Assembly: GCA_024643725.1 (NCBI GenBank)
Contig: JAHEMJ010000014.1
Location: 480,592-544,591 of the forward strand
Source: Crocinitomicaceae bacterium
Lineage (GTDB): Bacteria > Bacteroidota > Bacteroidia > Flavobacteriales_D > Crocinitomicaceae
Reading direction: 5' to 3'
DNA: 64,000 nucleotides
Shown here: in pieces, positions 61,032-64,000 of the stretch
Layout: every line of letters starts with the position of its first letter
Numbering within the stretch: position 1 is the first letter of the stretch
The notes under the pieces: model-generated
Databases searched by the model: none
The model's input: the letters and a program-made list of their open reading frames with translations, nothing else
Told to the model about the DNA's origin: nothing
Translations under genes and position numbers: made by a program

Positions 61032-64000
61032 ATGAAAAAGCAATTATTTGCAACGTTTTTTGGGGTTACTTTGGTGTTTAACGCACTAGCCTATCTAGGT
61101 CCTAACGACAAAATGGATAAGCCAAACCCAAAACCAAAAGGGGCGAATTGTAGTCCTGCAACGGCCAAATTATACATGGAGTTCAATGATGTGAAAGCAT
61201 TAATTGAGCAAGGTGGAAGTATGTTCCAAAATCGTGCTGCAGGTGTTGCAGCTTATGAGGTACCAAAAGGAAGTAAGCGATACGCAATCTTTGCAGGAGC
61301 TCTTTGGATGGGTGGAACCGACGTAAATGGTCAGTTGAAATTGGCTGCGTTGCGTTACCGTAGTGGAAATGATTTCTGGCCTGGTCCGTTAACGGCAACT
61401 CCGGGCACTGGAGATTATAATCCGAGTCATCCACTAGGAGCAGGTGTTGTTCGTGATTTTGGTGAAGCTAACATTGATCCGGATCAATGTATTGCTTATG
61501 ATAAATTCTATACGATTCGTAAAGCTGAAGTGATCCGTTTTAATATCTGGTGGGAATGTAACCATGGAGTTACAACAGAAGGATGTAACGATATTCAGGC
61601 CTTGACTAATGACGAAATTAACCGAATTTATGGATGGCCAGCTCATGGTGACATCACTAGAGGACAAGACTATTGGTTGGCTCCTTTCTATGATAGAGAC
61701 GGAGATGGATCTTACAATCCGGATAATGGTGACCATCCTTGGTATGATGACATCTTAGGACGCGATGATATTGAATGTGGTATCGATCGTCGTGTATCAC
61801 TTTACGGTGATGAAACACACTGGTGGGTATTCAACGACAAAGGGAACATTCACACAGAAACAAGCGGTGATCCAATCGGAATGGAAATTCGTGCACAAGC
61901 GTTCTCGTTTGCTACGAACGACGAAGTGAACCGAATGACGTTCTACAATTATGAGTTAATTAACCGTGGAACACAAACCCTTTACAACACTTACTTTGCA
62001 CAGTACCTTGATGCGGATGTTGGAAACTACGCTGATGACTACGCTGGTTGTGATGTTTCTCGTGGACTTGGATACATGTACAACGGGGACTTAAATGACC
62101 AAAGTGACGGTGGTAAATTAGGATATGGAGAGAATCCTCCAGCAATTGGATGTGACTTCTTCGAAGGTCCGTATCAAGATGCAGATGGAATTGATAACCC
62201 TGGTCCTTACTTTGACGCAACCACACAAACGGAAATTGTTCCTACTGTTGTAGATGCATTGGCAAACGGTGGTATCGTATACAAAGGAATCGGAATTGGA
62301 TATTCAGATGGAATCATTGATAATGAGCGTTTCGGTATGCGCCGCTTTACATATTATACCTCAACATCTGCTTATCCATATAATGACCCAGGTCCAGCAG
62401 CGGAATACTACCGTTTCATGGAAGGTAAATGGGCGAATGGTGCAGAAATGTATTATGGTGGACTTGGTAACCAAGGAACTGTATTAAGTGATTATATGTT
62501 CCCAGGAACTTCAGATCCATTACATTGGTCAACCGCAGGACAAGATATGTCTGGACAATATCCAGCTGGTTGGGATGAGTCAACAAACAATAACCCTCCA
62601 GGAGATAGACGTTTTGTTCAATCAGCAGGTCCATTTACATTGCGCCCTGGAGCAACCAATAACATTACCGTTGGTATCGTTTATGGAAGAAGCAGCGAAG
62701 GTGGTTTGATGGCTTCAGTAGAAGCGATGAAACGCGCGGATACGAAAGCACAAGCATTGTTTGATGCATGTTTCAAAATCTTGTCTCCACCAGATGCGCC
62801 GAAATTAACGATCCAAGAATTGGAAAACGAATTGATTTTAATGTTGGAAAATCCATCTTCTTCCAACAATTATAAAGAAGCATATCAAGAGAAGGATGAA
62901 GTAAACATCCCTGATCCAACAGTAGATAGATACTACCGTTTCGAAGGATACCAAATATTCCAATTGAAATCTGAAGATGTATCGATTGCTGATATCGCGG
63001 ATGCGGATAAATCTCGTTTAGTGGCGCAATGCGATAAAAAGAATGGAATTGCACGCATCATTAACTTTGTCTATGATGAAGCATTAGGTTTCTCTGTTCC
63101 GGTTGAAAAAGTAAAAGGAGCGGATAAAGGAATCCAACATACCTTCCAAATCAAGGAAGATGCCTTTGCACAGGGTGCACGTCAGTTAGTGAACCACAGA
63201 ACTTATTACTATGTGGCAGTTGCTTATGCGTACAACCAATTCAAGGAATATAATCCAAATGACCCATTGTTATTGGATGGACAAAAAATTCCTTACATCT
63301 CATCTCGTTTGAGTTATGATGGAACTGCGATTAGTCCTGTTGCAGCGGTACCGCACAATCCAATGCCAGAAGCAGACGGTACAGCTCAAATGATTAGCTA
63401 TGGAAGTTCTCCATTGATTACGCGTTTGGATGGATACGGAAACGGTAATCGTTCATTGGAATTGACGTCTGAATCGGAGAAAACGATTTTGGAGCAAGGG
63501 TATATGGATAATCCAACGTATGATTATGGACGTGGTCCAATCAACATCAAAGTAGTGGATCCATTGAACTTGGCGAGTGGTTACTTTGAATGTAAATTCA
63601 GAAACTACACAGCGAATGCTTCTGGAAATGCGGCTGATACCGCAAGTTGGATTGTTTATCGCTATGAGAACAAAGGTGACTTAACACCGATTGATTCAGC
63701 GACATCCGAAAATTCGATTGCATCAGACAACGAGCAAATCATCCCAGCGTGGGGTATTTCGGTACAGATTTATCAAAACAAATACTATTTCCCAAGTGGA
63801 ACTGGAAACTTGGCTGGTAAAACAACAGACATGATCGAGTCATCGATTGACTTTGCAGATTCATCGAAACGTTGGTTGACAGGTGTCATGGATAATGATT
63901 CGTACTTCCCAACAAACTGGGTGCGTTCAGGTGACTATTCACCAAATAGTACGGTTGGAGATCCAGGATATGAGTGTTTGCCAGATGGACCAACATATTT
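61032..64000 (+). CDS. large secreted protein downstream of the TonB receptor, 3' end cut
   Basis: An open frame begins at the ATG at 61032 and has no stop before the window ends (989 codons visible). It starts with a signal peptide (MKKQLFATFFGVTLVFNALA), then a beta-rich region with the family hallmark YAIFAGALWMGGTDVNGQLK and SGNDFWPGPL. A DRDGDGSYNPDNGD stretch (~residues 220-233) looks like a Ca-binding loop, and a Fn3-like module begins near residue 575 (LSPPDAPKLTIQELENEL). Similar large proteins of Bacteroidota end in T9SS sorting domains; here the end is outside the window. It is 21 nt after the receptor gene, so very likely co-transcribed. No enzymatic motif is recognised. Confidence 0.88.
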   Translation, partial: MKKQLFATFFGVTLVFNALAYLGPNDKMDKPNPKPKGANCSPATAKLYMEFNDVKALIEQGGSMFQNRAAGVAAYEVPKGSKRYAIFAGALWMGGTDVNGQLKLAALRYRSGNDFWPGPLTATPGTGDYNPSHPLGAGVVRDFGEANIDPDQCIAYDKFYTIRKAEVIRFNIWWECNHGVTTEGCNDIQALTNDEINRIYGWPAHGDITRGQDYWLAPFYDRDGDGSYNPDNGDHPWYDDILGRDDIECGIDRRVSLYGDETHWWVFNDKGNIHTETSGDPIGMEIRAQAFSFATNDEVNRMTFYNYELINRGTQTLYNTYFAQYLDADVGNYADDYAGCDVSRGLGYMYNGDLNDQSDGGKLGYGENPPAIGCDFFEGPYQDADGIDNPGPYFDATTQTEIVPTVVDALANGGIVYKGIGIGYSDGIIDNERFGMRRFTYYTSTSAYPYNDPGPAAEYYRFMEGKWANGAEMYYGGLGNQGTVLSDYMFPGTSDPLHWSTAGQDMSGQYPAGWDESTNNNPPGDRRFVQSAGPFTLRPGATNNITVGIVYGRSSEGGLMASVEAMKRADTKAQALFDACFKILSPPDAPKLTIQELENELILMLENPSSSNNYKEAYQEKDEVNIPDPTVDRYYRFEGYQIFQLKSEDVSIADIADADKSRLVAQCDKKNGIARIINFVYDEALGFSVPVEKVKGADKGIQHTFQIKEDAFAQGARQLVNHRTYYYVAVAYAYNQFKEYNPNDPLLLDGQKIPYISSRLSYDGTAISPVAAVPHNPMPEADGTAQMISYGSSPLITRLDGYGNGNRSLELTSESEKTILEQGYMDNPTYDYGRGPINIKVVDPLNLASGYFECKFRNYTANASGNAADTASWIVYRYENKGDLTPIDSATSENSIASDNEQIIPAWGISVQIYQNKYYFPSGTGNLAGKTTDMIESSIDFADSSKRWLTGVMDNDSYFPTNWVRSGDYSPNSTVGDPGYECLPDGPTY

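Noticed and set aside
61032..64000. Absence of a gene after the TonB receptor
   Set aside because: A long frame without stop continues from 61032 to the window end, with signal peptide and coherent domains; it only looks empty because it is not closed in the window.
1..64000. CRISPR arrays, insertion sequences, tRNA or rRNA genes
   Set aside because: I scanned the intergenic stretches, all under ~160 bases, and found no regularly spaced repeats, transposase frames or cloverleaf-like sequences.

Overview
The window looks like a chromosome segment of a free-living Bacteroidota bacterium, most likely order Flavobacteriales and perhaps Crocinitomicaceae/Fluviicola-like; the family-level placement is inference. 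Four things point there: several proteins carry type IX secretion (T9SS) sorting domains of type A and type B; promoters match the Bacteroidota -7 box TAnnTTTG; coding genes have almost no Shine-Dalgarno sequences; and most signal peptides put Gln right after the predicted cleavage site. I see no tRNA, rRNA, CRISPR array, insertion sequence or prophage, and no gene-free stretch over 160 bases. The region is mostly core genome plus lineage-specific secreted proteins.

Layout: 1-3.6 kb holds the tail of a T9SS type B cargo gene, a TMTC-like membrane glycosyltransferase with TPRs and an OmpA lipoprotein. 3.7-6.4 kb is an operon-like run (HEAT-like protein, yicC, gmk, nadD) closed by a strong two-way terminator. 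6.4-11.2 kb has a small T9SS cargo protein, DUF4286-rsmA, a MORN-repeat protein with a LysE exporter, and a small unknown protein. 11.4-18.5 kb has an AddB-like nuclease, a TraB/GumN protein, hutI, yraN and lpdA. 18.7-27.7 kb has an SDR protein, a large PKD/type B cargo protein, a tatC-DUF5686-lptB run on the minus strand, a small unknown protein and three tandem small lipoproteins. 27.8-35.1 kb is a plus-strand run: pheS, ytxJ, a glutaminyl cyclase, a LOG-family protein, a PASTA protein, a T9SS cargo protein and rluD. 35.2-44.2 kb holds a PorE-like OmpA protein, DUF2851-PspC-rfbD-like genes, two amino acid permeases, a ComEA-like protein and apt. 44.3-51.5 kb holds an acyl-CoA dehydrogenase, rpsU-xerC, a PfkB kinase, a DUF349 protein, a membrane protein, a family 9 glycosyltransferase and a thioesterase. 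51.6-64 kb holds a secreted M43 metalloprotease, uvrC, nadC, a phosphopantetheinyl transferase, a large TonB-dependent receptor and, cut by the window edge, a large secreted protein just downstream of it.

Common themes: (1) export and the outer surface: TatC, LptB, PorE-like and OmpA proteins, five T9SS cargo proteins, and a glutaminyl cyclase that could cap the Gln-starting mature proteins; (2) housekeeping nucleotide/NAD and translation genes (gmk, apt, nadD, nadC, rsmA, pheS, rluD, rpsU); (3) very tight packing, with eight of ten convergent gene pairs meeting within 3 nt or overlapping, and several promoters whose -7 box lies only 4-5 nt before the start codon, which predicts leaderless mRNAs. 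I found no convincing new defence or mobile system. The best leads are the leaderless promoter class, the rpsU-xerC junction, a terminator embedded in the 3' end of uvrC, the triplicated lipoproteins, and the TonB receptor with its large secreted neighbour.
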